Positions 11,100 through 22,529 are shown, counted from the first letter of the stretch. The stretch: DNA of 64,000 nucleotides from Seminavis robusta (GCA_903772945.1 CAICTM010000225.1:25231-89230); one strand, 5' to 3'. The notes: generated by a model from the letters alone, not told the origin. Made by a program: numbers and translations.

Positions 11100-11534
11100 A
11101 TGAGCATGAAAGAAAAGAAATTGAATGATTCCAACTTCGATAATTCCATTGGTCGCACCGATGAAGACCACAACGCAGAGGCAGATGAAGCCATCCATGC
11201 CACAGCAAATGCACTTGAAATTGACGAAATTGACGAAATAGTTGGGGCAGATGCGAAAGAAGGTGTCTGTCTAGAAAAACCAAACGCTGCTAGCAACACA
11301 AACAATGATGTTCCTGTTCCATCCAGGGCGCAAGAAGTTGCAGCCTTGAGAAAACAACAAGATGGTGTACCAGGATTTACCGGTACAGTAGTGGCCCTCG
11401 AAGAAGTACATGTAGAGGCTGTCCCACAACTTGTCTTGCACCGAAATACCCACATGCGGCCACAATCTCAGCCAGGTGCGTTCCTGGGAGCACCAGGAGG
11501 ACAAATGCAACGAAACCCATGTTGGAGGCCATAA
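11100..11534 (+). CDS. N-terminal part of transmembrane LRR protein, cut by element insertion
   Basis: Start ATGAGCATG at 11100. The first 140 residues are acidic and Ala/Glu-rich, with SRAQEVAALRK and PGAFLGAPGGQMQRNP, like the cytoplasmic N-terminal segments of diatom LRR proteins. After codon NP (11514-11519) the frame enters the inserted element and stops at 11532-11534. If the element and one 5-bp target copy are removed, this frame continues directly into PNLNYGLLGADVG of the downstream part, so both pieces were one gene of roughly 930 codons. As it stands, this fragment alone has no membrane anchor or repeats. Confidence 0.75.
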   Translation: MSMKEKKLNDSNFDNSIGRTDEDHNAEADEAIHATANALEIDEIDEIVGADAKEGVCLEKPNAASNTNNDVPVPSRAQEVAALRKQQDGVPGFTGTVVALEEVHVEAVPQLVLHRNTHMRPQSQPGAFLGAPGGQMQRNPCWRP

Positions 11535-11887
11535 GGGATCACTAGACCTATGCCGCATGTAGCGCTACTTGCGGCATAGGTCTAGTGATCCCTTATGGCC
11601 TCCAACAAAATAGGAAGTCAGTGGGGCTCGTAGTTCGAACCCGTCATGCCAGCAGAGTTAGGGATGCCTAATGCCAACAGGGTTAGGGATGCATGGGAGC
11701 GCGAGTCCTCAACCAGTGTGTTCAGTGGGAGGGCGGATAGTTTGCACAGAACACCGTGCAGTAAGTCGTGTGGGGCCAGGTGGTCCTGACTTCCTATTTT
11801 GTTGGAGGCCATAAGGGATCACTAGACCTATGCCGCATGTAGCGCTACATGCGGCATAGGTCTAGTGATCCCTTATGGCCTCCAACA
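11520..11887. mobile_element. 368-bp inverted-repeat MITE-like element with palindromic ends
   Basis: Each end is itself an 88-bp near-perfect palindrome (11520-11607 with one mismatch, 11800-11887 perfect) built from TGTTGGAGGCCATAAGGGAT and its complement around AGCGCT. The inverted similarity continues inward through AAAATAGGAAGTCAG / CTGACTTCCTATTTT. The direct duplication ACCCA flanks it at 11515-11519 and 11888-11892. The internal ~160 bp has no ORF and carries a short direct repeat (GTTAGGGATGC, twice). It is non-autonomous, its family is unknown, and it sits inside the LRR coding region. Confidence 0.9.
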
Positions 11888-14277
11888 ACCCAAACTTAAA
11901 CTATGGCCTTCTTGGTGCTGATGTGGGCACTGGCAGTGGTCCAGAAGATCCCCATGTTGATACTATCCAACAGGTATTGACTAATGAAGGTTTGGTACAA
12001 GCAAATGCCGTAGAGGATGATTCTGCTGATTTGATGCATGCCAATCCTGTTGATCTCGAAGCTGCCCAGCATTGCGCACAACAAAAGAATCAGCAACAGA
12101 AAGCTTTCTTGGCTGCAGTTCTTTGGTTGTTCCTGGTTGCTGCCATTATTGTGGGATTCGTGGTGGGAACACAAAAGAACAAGAAGCCAAAAGTGCATGT
12201 ACACGAGTCAACGGAGGCTCCAACAGTGTATGGCTCCACGACTCCTTCGGAAGTACCATCATCTGCCCCCACTGGGCCTCTGGATATAGTGTTGGACAGC
12301 CTGCCAGACTTCACATTGGCAAGCATCAACAATGGTAGTCATACCCCTCAGTGGAGAGCATGGCAGTGGCTAGCCAATCACCAAAATATCACGCTTCTTC
12401 CAGAATGGAGAAAGACACAGTTGTTTGCCATGTCCACATTTTTCTACGCTTTTGAGGGAGAAAATTGGAATCCGCTCATAAAAGAGCGATGGGTGGATGA
12501 CACAGTCGAAGAGTGTGACTGGTTTTCCAGTGGATTTGGATATTTTAACCCTTTTGATGAGACATACACTGAACTTCAAGAATTCGGTATCCCATTTACA
12601 CCTCCCTGCAACAGCCAAGGACAATTCACATCGCTGGATCTGCAACACCTGCAGCTTTCTGTTCTTCCCCCATTCTTGCCACCTGAGATTGCGCTCTTGA
12701 CTTCCTTGTCTCGTGTCTCTCTAAAAAACTTCTGGGGCAACGTTTGGAGCAATGACATTGCTGGACCACTTTCATCTCTGTTACCAACAGAACTTTATGA
12801 GATACCTGGATTGACACATTTGGATTTGTGGGGAAATCAGTACACTGGCAATTTGCCCTCTGAGATTTCACTATTGACTTCATTGTCCTACCTTCGCTTG
12901 GGGGTGAATCAGTTGTCGGGCCAAATTCCCTCCGAGATTGCACTATTGACTTCCTTGTCCCAGCTTTCATTTGAGTCGAATGGATTGACTGGTCAATTTC
13001 CTTCTGAGCTTGGGCTTCTGACCTCATTGGAACTGATTGCTGGGTTAGGGAACTGGTTAACTGGTCCACTGCCTTCTGAGCTAGGGCTCCTGACAGCACT
13101 GGACATACTTCACCTTTATGAAAATCAGTTTACCGGTCCACTGCCTTCCGAGATCGGGCTCCTGACCTCATTGGAAGATGTTTGGCTTCATGGTAATCAG
13201 TTGACCGGCCCACTGCCTTCTGAGCTTGGAAAGTTGACAGCTTTGAGTAGTTTACAGTTGCATCGAAATCAGCTCACCGGTAAAGTCCCTTCCGAGCTTG
13301 GCCTTTTGACCGCTGTGGTGGTGATGAGAGTCAACGAAAATCACTTTACAGGGACAATCTCTTCTGAGCTTGGGCTCCTAACATCATTGGAGTACCTCTA
13401 CCTTTATGAAAATCAGTTCTCCGGTCCAATTCCAACCGAGTTTGGGCTCTTGGGCTCATTGATATTTCTTGACCTTTTTGATACCTGGTTGAGTGGTCAA
13501 GTTCCTTCTGAGCTTGGGCTCATGGCAACATTGCTATGGATCGACCTTCATGAGAGTTCGTTCACAGGTTCAATGCCTTCTGATCTTGGGCTCCTGACCT
13601 CACTGGGCCGGCTTTCCCTATTTGCCAATCAGTTCACCAGCACAATCCCAACTGAAATTGGCATGATGACATCACTGACATCTCTGGATCTTCGCAACAA
13701 TAACCTGACAGGAACACTGCCCATCCAACTGAATGCATCGATGGGATTGAAGTTATATGGGAATCAGTTCTCAGGAACTGTGCCAGAGCATCTTTGTTCT
13801 TTTCTATTTTGTGATTGTTCCCTAAATGAAACTCCTCCTGTTTCCACCTGTGCTGATGTCACAGGAGCTCCACCCGATTGGCCTGGGCGGTTTCCAACTA
13901 CCGGTGCTTATGTCATGGTCAATATCCATACTGATGCTTGGCCAGAATATGCATCTTGGGTTTGGGAGACGGAAACTAATTTGACTGGTGTTTGGGACAC
14001 ACTGGAATCAAGTGGTCCACTTGCGTTTCCCAACTATCTGCACTCCTCTCCGTTCACAGTCCACCTGAAGACCAGCTACAGACTGGTCGTGTCAAGTAGG
14101 CTTAATGACGGCCTGGCCTCTGGTTGGATCACTGTAACAGCAACCAACCAAACAGTGTTGTATTCTATTTTCTTTTATGGAGAGGACTTTTCTGAATTCA
14201 CCATTAACGTTTTGGTTGGGGCAGATGGATTTGATGTGACAAACTCTACGGAGCTTTTTAATGATATCTTTAGCTAG
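11875..14277 (+). CDS. Transmembrane leucine-rich-repeat protein, main part
   Basis: The 800-codon frame starts with an ATG supplied by the inserted element (ATGGCCTCCAAC) and reads in phase into the original gene. Acidic N-terminus, one membrane helix at about residues 77-99 (AAVLWLFLVAAIIVGFVVGT), a short Thr/Pro linker, then an LRR N-cap-like domain. About 13 plant-type 24-residue LRRs follow (units such as LTGPLPSELGLLTSLE), then a Cys-capped end (EHLCSFLFCDC) and a C-terminal beta-rich domain of about 140 residues. Topology is probably cytoplasmic N-terminus with extracellular LRRs and no kinase, suggesting an adhesion or sensing role; the ligand is unknown. Whether this truncated form is expressed is not known; the upstream 140 residues are lost from it. 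Confidence 0.85.
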   Translation: MASNNPNLNYGLLGADVGTGSGPEDPHVDTIQQVLTNEGLVQANAVEDDSADLMHANPVDLEAAQHCAQQKNQQQKAFLAAVLWLFLVAAIIVGFVVGTQKNKKPKVHVHESTEAPTVYGSTTPSEVPSSAPTGPLDIVLDSLPDFTLASINNGSHTPQWRAWQWLANHQNITLLPEWRKTQLFAMSTFFYAFEGENWNPLIKERWVDDTVEECDWFSSGFGYFNPFDETYTELQEFGIPFTPPCNSQGQFTSLDLQHLQLSVLPPFLPPEIALLTSLSRVSLKNFWGNVWSNDIAGPLSSLLPTELYEIPGLTHLDLWGNQYTGNLPSEISLLTSLSYLRLGVNQLSGQIPSEIALLTSLSQLSFESNGLTGQFPSELGLLTSLELIAGLGNWLTGPLPSELGLLTALDILHLYENQFTGPLPSEIGLLTSLEDVWLHGNQLTGPLPSELGKLTALSSLQLHRNQLTGKVPSELGLLTAVVVMRVNENHFTGTISSELGLLTSLEYLYLYENQFSGPIPTEFGLLGSLIFLDLFDTWLSGQVPSELGLMATLLWIDLHESSFTGSMPSDLGLLTSLGRLSLFANQFTSTIPTEIGMMTSLTSLDLRNNNLTGTLPIQLNASMGLKLYGNQFSGTVPEHLCSFLFCDCSLNETPPVSTCADVTGAPPDWPGRFPTTGAYVMVNIHTDAWPEYASWVWETETNLTGVWDTLESSGPLAFPNYLHSSPFTVHLKTSYRLVVSSRLNDGLASGWITVTATNQTVLYSIFFYGEDFSEFTINVLVGADGFDVTNSTELFNDIFS

Positions 14278-16378
14278 CTAGACAATGTCACCAACATCGA
14301 TACTTTCGGAGGGGTCAAGACAAGTAAGAGGTCCTTTAATCAAATATTATGTGCATGGTCACGTCTATGTCTGTAAGCAAAGTGTCGTTGCCAATGGGGC
14401 ACAGGTGCGGTGCCAGCATGCAGTACACATAGCAGCAAGGTAATGGTGATTGAGGGGGGCAACCTGTGGTATCTCTATCTTTCAATTCGGCTTGTCTTTC
14501 TTCTTGCCGAAAACTAAGCAAAGAACGGTATCCAATCGTCATCGTGGGCTGGTTCCAAGAAATGCCTTAATTCCACTCGAGCTCCCGTACTATCGAGCTT
14601 CTTGTGCGGCACAAGCTCAAAAAAAGAGTCCATTGATGCACAGCGCAATTACTGAGGACTGCGTGTGCACTACTACACAATATCATGACGTCGAGTCAAA
14701 CGCGATGCGCTCCAGACTTTTGGTCACGTTTCAGAAACGCAATTTCGGCCGCGACTTTTAGCTAGAGAGCTCGAGGGAGCCAAACGAATCGAATCAGTTC
14801 TGTCTCTTTTTGCACGCCTTTGCTGATCAGGGCGAGGCAGCGGCATGATCCAACTATTGAGATGTATACCATACAACGCAACAACAGACCACGGTGAATG
14901 GTTCAGTCGTTGGGAAATTTGTAGGGTAAGACGCTGTCCAAAGCTGAGCCGCTTCATCAGTCACCGATGAATGCAGTTTCCTCGTGGAGACGAGCGTTCG
15001 TGGCACCAAGCATACATAGATATCACGCCAGACCCGAGAAAACGGAGGCAAGCTCTGTTTTTCGTCCACCAAACCAAATTCGTGTCTAAGGTCCACCCAC
15101 GGATTCATCATTCTTGTTGGTAGGCTCTATAGCTTCTTGTGTGTTGTCGAGATATGCATGGCTTGTGGAATTCTTCTTGGTAACACTCGCGTAGGTTTCC
15201 TATCCTTGGTACTGGCGGGCATAGTCGCAACGAGAGAAGAAGGAAGGCGGAAGATTGGAATAACGAGGCTCGATCATCTTGTGTCTCTCGTGTGGTGTAT
15301 CGTTCTTTGGATCTATGCGATATTCTTGAGGGAAACGGTTGCTTCAGATCCAGCAAACCCAGTCCATTTGATCTACATCCAGTTCAGATCAGCACACGAG
15401 TGGCGCGCACGGAAGCCCCACCCTTGGATGCATGGCTCGAAAGAGTGGCATTCTTTCCAATGAGTAGCTGGTATTGGAATCCTGCTCGGGAAAGGAGCTT
15501 TCGTGGTGGGTTGTTGTGTGTAGAGAGACAAGCAGAGTTGTCTGATACGGTGTTCGGCAAAACTCGAAACACTCAATCAGAAGTTCCAGGCACCAGAGCT
15601 ATGCAAGGATCGAGTGCTTCCATTGTGGGTTGTTTCTTCTGGTCCATTTTGGTCGTATGGATCAGGATTTTTGGTCGTATGGATCAGGATTTCTCCAGGG
15701 CAGCGATGACTGTACCGGACGGTACGTACGTCGTTGGATTGAGGTTGATTCTTGGTGCGGAGTTTGTCCATGCTGCTGGAAGGGATTCGTGCTGGGCATC
15801 TCCGGATTTTCTTTCTGCGCTTTTGATTCATGGCGGCCAGTCAATTGCAGGGGCTGGTTTTCTTGAAGTTTCTAGAAGGTAACATTCCTCGTCTTTAAGT
15901 TAGCATCGATCCCTGTTCGTGTTGCAAGTATGCCATATCACAGCTCGCGAAAATCGTCCCAAAATCGGATCTGCAGGTCGTAAACCGCCATCTTTGCTGC
16001 ACGAGCCACTAACCTGCTCGTTCAAGTGGATCACGCATCTCAGGGTGTAGCCTCTCACGGTGAATGCATGGTGCCATCCGTGCGCCAAACCAGCAAAAAA
16101 ATATTCTCGTACGGCATCATCACATGCAAAACTCCAGTGTGCCCACGTCTCTTCAACACTACGTCGTCAATTCTGACCCGCGCTCACGTCACTGTCGTCA
16201 TCGGTCGCCGAGACATGATTTGTAATTGGAGTTCCAAGGGCCGCAAGTATAGTAACCCGCAAGTATCGAGGAACCAACGACGGTTGAAACTAAAAACAGC
16301 CCAATAACACCAATCTGCAGCTCATAAAAACATCGCAAATCCCTTTCCCTTTCCATTTCATCACATTCCTCGCAGTCT
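14278..16378. other. Intergenic, no gene supported
   Basis: Convergent region between the LRR gene and the NTPase gene. Frames on both strands are short and without motifs. A 24-bp unit (TTTGGTCGTATGGATCAGGA) is repeated directly at about 15650-15695. An inverted pair of short GTACG words lies near 15713-15727. Nothing else is visible. Confidence 0.45.
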
Positions 16379-18712
16379 CTAGCTGCCTTTTGGAGGGGTG
16401 AAACCAACAGCTCGCCGCAATTCATTCAGATAGTGGAGCGGATGATCCGAGCCATTAGCATTTTCTGTCCGTTTGCCCCTTCGCAAAAACTCGGCCGATT
16501 CGATATCGTCCTCTTGGTGCCATGCCAAGAAGGAATGGGATCCAAATACTTCCGAAAACTCGGTATCGCTCGAGGTGACACTCCAGAATTTCTTGGTAAG
16601 GCCAAATGCGTCGTCAGTTGGAATTTCAATGACTTTGGCTACAATCTCGTTGGGGATAAGTTCGAGATCCTCATTAGTCAAGACCAGTTCTTCGTCAAAT
16701 TCTGAATGAACGGTCCGTCCCAGGACCAGTAGAATACATAGTCCTCCATAGCACCGTGCCTTAGTCAGCATCATTTCCATTGCACAACAGGAACTGGTTG
16801 CTTCGGAAGGCGAGAATTTGGGTAGATTGACGACTGATATGAGGAGAGGCACATACGTAGGTGTGCTGCTGTTGATTCGAATGGAACCAAAAATATCAAA
16901 CACAGAACAGTCCTCGAATACGTAAAAGGCGGACCGTGACTTGTAGAGATGTTCCAGGAAATGTTGTTGTGTCCATGCGTGCATCGATTCGTTGAAGCGT
17001 AGGTAGTTTTGCGTGAGTTGAATGAAACAAACGGAAGCATCAATGGTTTGTGCGGGAGGTTCAAAGACAAAATCACCATCACGCGGAGTAGTAGCCTGAT
17101 CTTGCTCATCATTGCCCCCCTCATCCTCTTCATTGTGTTCTCCGTCTTCCCCTTCGCCGCCGGCGTTGGTCCTCCCAGGGCCACCCCCGGCAATGAGCAA
17201 GTGTATCCAATTGCAAAGCGAAACGGAGAAGTGTTTGCATTCTTTGTCGTCTTTGTTTTGAAATCTTAAAATGTCCCCGCAGAAAAGCAAATAGAGTGCA
17301 CAGAAAACTTCTCCCACATCCCCCGCCGAAGGCACACAGGTTTGCTCGGAAAAGATTTCGGCCATTTTGTCGGCCCAAAATTTCCGATTGTATCCATGCA
17401 AATCTGGTGCACCTGCGGTTGTATAATCCTCCTTCATCAAGCACATGGCCAATCGAGCACAGACGGGATCGGGCAAATGACAAATTTCGGCTACTCGTTG
17501 TTCCATGTCGAGATTTTGCAGCACGGCATATCCTCTCGACACGAGTTCCGAGGCAATATTGAAACTGGTTTGTCCCATTTGGACTCGTGTGGCCAGGACG
17601 CTGAAACACGAGTCCGCGCGTTTCCGCCAATCCTCCTCGTGTGACAAAACGAGTCGTTTCAGAATGTCGACTTGTGATTCGTCGTGAAGCAATCGTCGTT
17701 CTCCCATTTTTGCAAAGAGGGGTCTTCCGTATGCCACCGATTCATCAAATTCAGTATTGTCGGCTTTGTTTTGTCGGTGTTTTTTGAGTAAACACCCCAT
17801 GGTATGAAGCTGAAAAAAAGGTGGATACCGTTCAGATCCGTCCATCCAGTATTCTCCCCAATGCTTTGATTCTGGCGGTTCTCGTTCAATGTGTGCAAAT
17901 TGTAGTGTGGATCCGGCGAAAACAGCGACAACTTTGAGTGGTTGTTTGTTTTTCTTGGCAAGCCACCATTGAATGCAGTTGAACAAGTGATTGTCTTTTC
18001 CCACGAGTATATTCTGTGCTTCGTCAAATAGCAGAACGGTGGGTTTATTGTTGTGACGTTTGCATAGCTGTTCAAGTTCTTTTTCCACTTCTCTGTATTT
18101 CATTTTTGGATCTGGCTCTCGTTTCATGCATTCCTCCATTTCCACGGCTTCATTGTAGGTTTGGCTCATATCTCCCTCGAGTTCTCCACTGGAACAGAGT
18201 ACCAGGACAACGTGATATGACTTATCATCCAAAGTAAAGTACTGTTTGAGTTCATAGAGTAGCTTGGTTTTTCCCATTCCACTGGATTGTATGAGAGGAA
18301 AGTAGGGCGAAAGGAACTTTTGTCTGATTTCCTCGTTCTCGTACCACTCAAACATTTCCACGACACGTGACTTGAGCGCTTTCAAGTCGTAGTCGTGACT
18401 AAGTGTTGTTTCCTTGACTTGGAAATCGCAACTGACGGCTCCGTAGGAATGACCAGCAGGGTCTGCTAGGAAGTTGTCTTCGACGACATATTGGAGCATG
18501 TATTCCGCTTTGCCTTGTAGTCTAGTCAGCCGCAGAGTCTCGCTGAGGTCGTAGATCCAACTTTTTTGCGCAAATTTGGAACATAATTCCACAAATTCGA
18601 GCAATTCTTCGTGATTTTGACTAATTCGCTGCAGTGCCTGGTCGTTCAGTTCTTGAGGATCCAAGTCTTCGTTGTCTTCCAGCTTATAAGAAACACGAGC
18701 AGTTGACTCCAT
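16379..18712 (-). CDS. Crinkler-like P-loop NTPase protein
   Basis: Single-exon, 777 residues. A Walker A motif (QSSGMGKTKL, about residues 142-151) is followed by a Walker B (VLLFDEAQN, about 226-234), with a conserved FPLIQSSGMGKTKLLYEL context and an FAGST sensor-like strand near 267-271. This matches the NTPase module of the Crinkler-RHS-type (CR) family described from oomycetes, fungi and algae. The helical N-terminus lacks a signal peptide. A Glu/Asp/Gly-rich linker (about 515-540) separates a C-terminal domain of about 240 residues that I cannot assign; I see no clear nuclease motif. Likely intracellular. Whether it is a host defence or regulatory ATPase, or a transposon-associated one, cannot be told from sequence. 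Confidence 0.7.
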   Translation of the reverse strand: MESTARVSYKLEDNEDLDPQELNDQALQRISQNHEELLEFVELCSKFAQKSWIYDLSETLRLTRLQGKAEYMLQYVVEDNFLADPAGHSYGAVSCDFQVKETTLSHDYDLKALKSRVVEMFEWYENEEIRQKFLSPYFPLIQSSGMGKTKLLYELKQYFTLDDKSYHVVLVLCSSGELEGDMSQTYNEAVEMEECMKREPDPKMKYREVEKELEQLCKRHNNKPTVLLFDEAQNILVGKDNHLFNCIQWWLAKKNKQPLKVVAVFAGSTLQFAHIEREPPESKHWGEYWMDGSERYPPFFQLHTMGCLLKKHRQNKADNTEFDESVAYGRPLFAKMGERRLLHDESQVDILKRLVLSHEEDWRKRADSCFSVLATRVQMGQTSFNIASELVSRGYAVLQNLDMEQRVAEICHLPDPVCARLAMCLMKEDYTTAGAPDLHGYNRKFWADKMAEIFSEQTCVPSAGDVGEVFCALYLLFCGDILRFQNKDDKECKHFSVSLCNWIHLLIAGGGPGRTNAGGEGEDGEHNEEDEGGNDEQDQATTPRDGDFVFEPPAQTIDASVCFIQLTQNYLRFNESMHAWTQQHFLEHLYKSRSAFYVFEDCSVFDIFGSIRINSSTPTYVPLLISVVNLPKFSPSEATSSCCAMEMMLTKARCYGGLCILLVLGRTVHSEFDEELVLTNEDLELIPNEIVAKVIEIPTDDAFGLTKKFWSVTSSDTEFSEVFGSHSFLAWHQEDDIESAEFLRRGKRTENANGSDHPLHYLNELRRAVGFTPPKGS

Positions 18713-19339
18713 CGTCTTTTTATCTCTAGCTAGCTATTATAAAATGGTAGCAGTATTAGCTAGCTAGAATGTGGCGGTAGAGGACACGAATAATGAGATC
18801 GCATTGGTTGTGCAACAAAACAACGGCTAATTAATGGCTGACGGAGGAAGAAAAGATCCAAACCAGATGATGGATCTTTTTCAAAAGATATAATGTGAGA
18901 ACTGGTGCGACCTACAGATCTTCCGGACACGTCACGTTACGAGCCGGCAGACCCTCTTGCAAAAGATCCGTGCGCTAGCTAGCTATACTAGCTAGTAGGC
19001 CGTTACGTTTCGCTTCATTCCCTTCATCCGTTTGGTTTCGTCTTTGCGTGCATCTCGGTTGGTGGCGAGAAAGGGGTGGAAGGCAGAAATCTGATTGGCT
19101 AATGAGTACCGAAGAACAATGTATATGTCAGCAGCGATTAAGGAACAAATAAAGAATCGTGACGTAAATATGACACATACCTAAGGAGTTAATGTGCTAC
19201 CTAGTTTCGATTTTCGTGTTTCGCGAAAACAGAAAGAAGGATTCCTCCGTTCGTTCGATCGAAATGACATGCTGCCGCTCACCCTCAACTCGACAGTCAT
19301 TATCTCCACCAAAACGAAGCAATTCCAGCACCAGCAGCA
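18713..19339. other. Intergenic, promoter side of the NTPase gene
   Basis: Contains several CTAGCTAG palindromes (18724-18765, 18973-18995) and a direct repeat of GGATCTTTT/AAAAGAT words near 18855-18890. No gene seen. Confidence 0.45.
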
Positions 19340-22060
19340 ATGAATCCACCAACAGCAACAGCAGCTACACTCACAATGGAGGAATGGCTGCCAAAGTCAA
19401 CAGAGAACTCGCAACAGAAGAGAGCATATCACGCCTCCAACAACAACAACAACAGATCCAAGAGAGCGAGAGAAGAAGGACCACAAACAACACTGGATAG
19501 GATGGTAGCAGAAGTCTTTGATCCACTAAGAACTGTGTCATCTGTAAGCCAGACATCTTGGTCTCAGAGTCCCCAAGAGATCACACTCTGTCTTCTGTAT
19601 TAAGAATACAATAACAAAAGGACAAGGACCTTTGAATGCGCTGACATGGAGACAATCAAAGAAAGCAGAAGACTCACCAGACAATTCAGTGCTCTCTACC
19701 ACTGAATGAGAGAGGAAGCTGGGCATTCCACAAGAGAAAATGGAGAAGCATTCTTTGCTGCTAGAACAAACACAGCCAAACCAAAGCAGAGCCGGCAACA
19801 GCAACAAAAGGCAGCAATGGCCACTCCAGTAGCTCTTTGTCAAAAGGTAACCACTCTTGTAAATGATAGTGCCTTTGTGGAAAAGCACAAGAAGAAAGGA
19901 GCACCACTGGCAATGCTAGCAATGGCAGAAGCAGTGTCAGAATCCATTACCAGGGCAAAGAATCCAGAACTCTTCCACACACACTTCCAAGGACTCACAT
20001 GACAGTTCCCTCCACAGAGGGCAATTCGAGTCTCCTCACTACCACTCCATTGTTGGGCAGAAACTCCTTCTAGTGGACTGGAATCGATGTGGAATTACAG
20101 TTCCTTGTCCCGATGGAAGATGCTCTGGCAAACTCAAGAATACAAGGACAAACTGGTCACACAACAAGACCTTGTTCCCCATCTTTGGCATCACGTGCTC
20201 CTCCTTCTTGGTGTATGGTCATGTCCATGGTTTGTGGAAGCTGCAACAGAAGATTCGATGCCAACTCTGCAGAAGTCCTGGTCTCGATCCCAGACCATGC
20301 TTCATTGCTCTATCCAGTGGAGTCCAAGTATGCTCTACCTAACAAGACTTGTCACTTGCAGAGAACAGCTACTGAAGTGTTTGACACTATAATGGTTACC
20401 TATGCAAATGGAGACCTCTGCAGCCGCCTCATCTACAATGCAATCAACAGAGAGTTCATTAGGTCCTGGCATCATACTTCTCATACTGCAAGGAAGTGAA
20501 ACAGATCCGGTCCATTTCTTCAAAAGGATGGAACTTACATCAGACAGTTTCCTCCCCTTGGTGACACACCATCCGTGACATCTATGATGAGGCTTGTGCT
20601 TCAAACAGGAATCCGTGAGGATCAGTGACAACCAACGGCACACTAGAGAGATCAAAGTGTCAGTTGCAACAAAGGAATCTTCTGCCAAGACCATACATTC
20701 CAGGTGATCAAGAACTACTCCAATACTCTTGGTGCTGCTGCTGTTTGGGATGCTGCTACTGAGACTGGTGAGATTGCATGTGCTGTTCTTGTTCCCACCA
20801 CCAAGACCATCCACTCTCCATGCTGCCATGCAGCTAGCAAGGAGGAGCCACTTCAACCCAGCTGCCATGTACAGCGATACCTGGCCCCACAAGGATGACT
20901 ACTGGGAGATTCTCTTTCCAGTATCGAGGGAAGACTTGGCTGTTTCATTATGAGAAGAGGATACTGTCAACTTTGAGAAAGGGACAATTGATCACTATCA
21001 AGCTATGTCGACTCTTGGATTGCTTGATGTGTACTCACCTGATGACTATGAGAAGGCTGCATGCTCTGAAACATGGCTCTTATCCACCAATGGCAATGTA
21101 CTCATGGCTGAGATCTCCGAATGCAAGTCCAAGGTCTTCAGAATCGGTACTCCAAGTATCTAAGGAAGCAGATGAGGTCACCAGAAACAATTAGACAGAA
21201 GTTGCAACAGTGGTTCTGCAGATACAAGGTGACAGCCAGTGATGGTAGCCAGCCAGGACAGGGGCGACTGGATCCAGTCAAGAACTATACCTTGTTCACT
21301 TCTGATACCAAACCAGCAGTAGAGAACTGTGTTGACAAAGCCATTCACTTGGCTGATCCCCTGGCACTGGAAGACATGTATGACACAATCCTTCCATCGC
21401 CAACTCCAAGCACAGCCTCCCAGAGTATCTGTAAGGAGAGGAGAATCCAAACTGGAAGCATTCCATGACAAGTTTGCTCACTTCGGTAATGGTGGTATGA
21501 GGAGGTCTCTTGCTGATGCACTCAACCTGGCTGGAACTGCAAGATACAACCTCAAGATTAGACACAAGAGAGCCTTCTGTCAAGAATCAGTCTGGCAGAG
21601 GGAGGTCAATTCCAGCTGGAGGGAAAGGTTGTTCCATACTGGAACCATTCAAGTTGGCTTACCTAAATGAGCTGGCACTGGCTGTGGGTGTGGATGAGCA
21701 TTTCCAAATGCAGAGCCACTGCCACATGATACAGGAGAGAGGTTCTTTTCAGAGTTCATTGTTGAATTCAAACCACAGAGACAAAAGTATGCACCCAATG
21801 ATTGTTGTCTTTGTGCAGCTTGCACTGGAGCACCACCGAGTCCACCAGCGATCGAGCCACCGACTCCACCAGCAATCAATCCACCGACTCCACCAGCAAT
21901 CGAGCCACCGACTCACCAGAATGGTTCCCCCCCCGCCACCTCCTCCACCACCAACCCAACAGCGTGTGCACAAACAACAAACAATTACATGAGTACTGCA
22001 AACAAGAAACTTATGTTGGTAATTTGTTCTATACCAGCAACAACACCAGATTCAAATGAT
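19340..22060 (+). pseudogene. Decayed DDE transposase of a large algal transposon family
   Basis: Protein similarity is spread over all three forward frames with stops between them. Pieces in order: EEWLPKSTENSQQKRAYH near 19377; TPVALCQKVTTLVN near 19820; VDWNRCGITVPCPDGRC near 20070; MVMSMVCGSCNRRFDANSAE, then PDHASLLYPVESKYALPN and VMVTYANGDLCSRL-type text near 20210-20450; QDHTFQVIKNYSNTLGAAAV near 20690, which would carry the first catalytic Asp; AAMYSDTWPHKDDYWEILF near 20860 with a second acidic site; ENCVDKAIHLADPLALEDMY near 21320; and FGNGGMRRSLADALNLAGTA near 21483. At least six frame changes show it is dead. Family assignment beyond DDE-type is not certain. No terminal repeats were found. 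Confidence 0.75.
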
Positions 22061-22529
22061 GCAACTTGCCTTAATGCAGCAGCAATTCCAACAATACTGC
22101 CATCTCCTTTCCAGCCACCTCCACCAAATGGCTGCTGTCAGAAATATGCCATGGTTGACTAAGGAGAGGAAGACCACCTCATGATCCTACTTCAACTAAT
22201 TGATGGTATGGGTAGCAACAAATAAATATTTAGTACACCAATTATTTTATTTAGACATCAACTTACATAAAATTTCCACAATGTACAGCATTGTGTGGTT
22301 GCAAGATCCAAGGTTGTCAAGGTCTTCAATACAATCATCAACAAAACTCTGACTCATGGAAACCAAAACCTGAAAGGAAAATTTGTTGTTGTAGTCATAC
22401 CAGTGGCAACAAATACCCATGCCAAGCATCCATCATATCTGTCCTTCATTGGAGTGAAAGTCATAGCTGCTATCCATAATCATTTCCCTCACTAACCAAT
22501 AGATGCACTCAATCAAGATGTCCTTCCTT

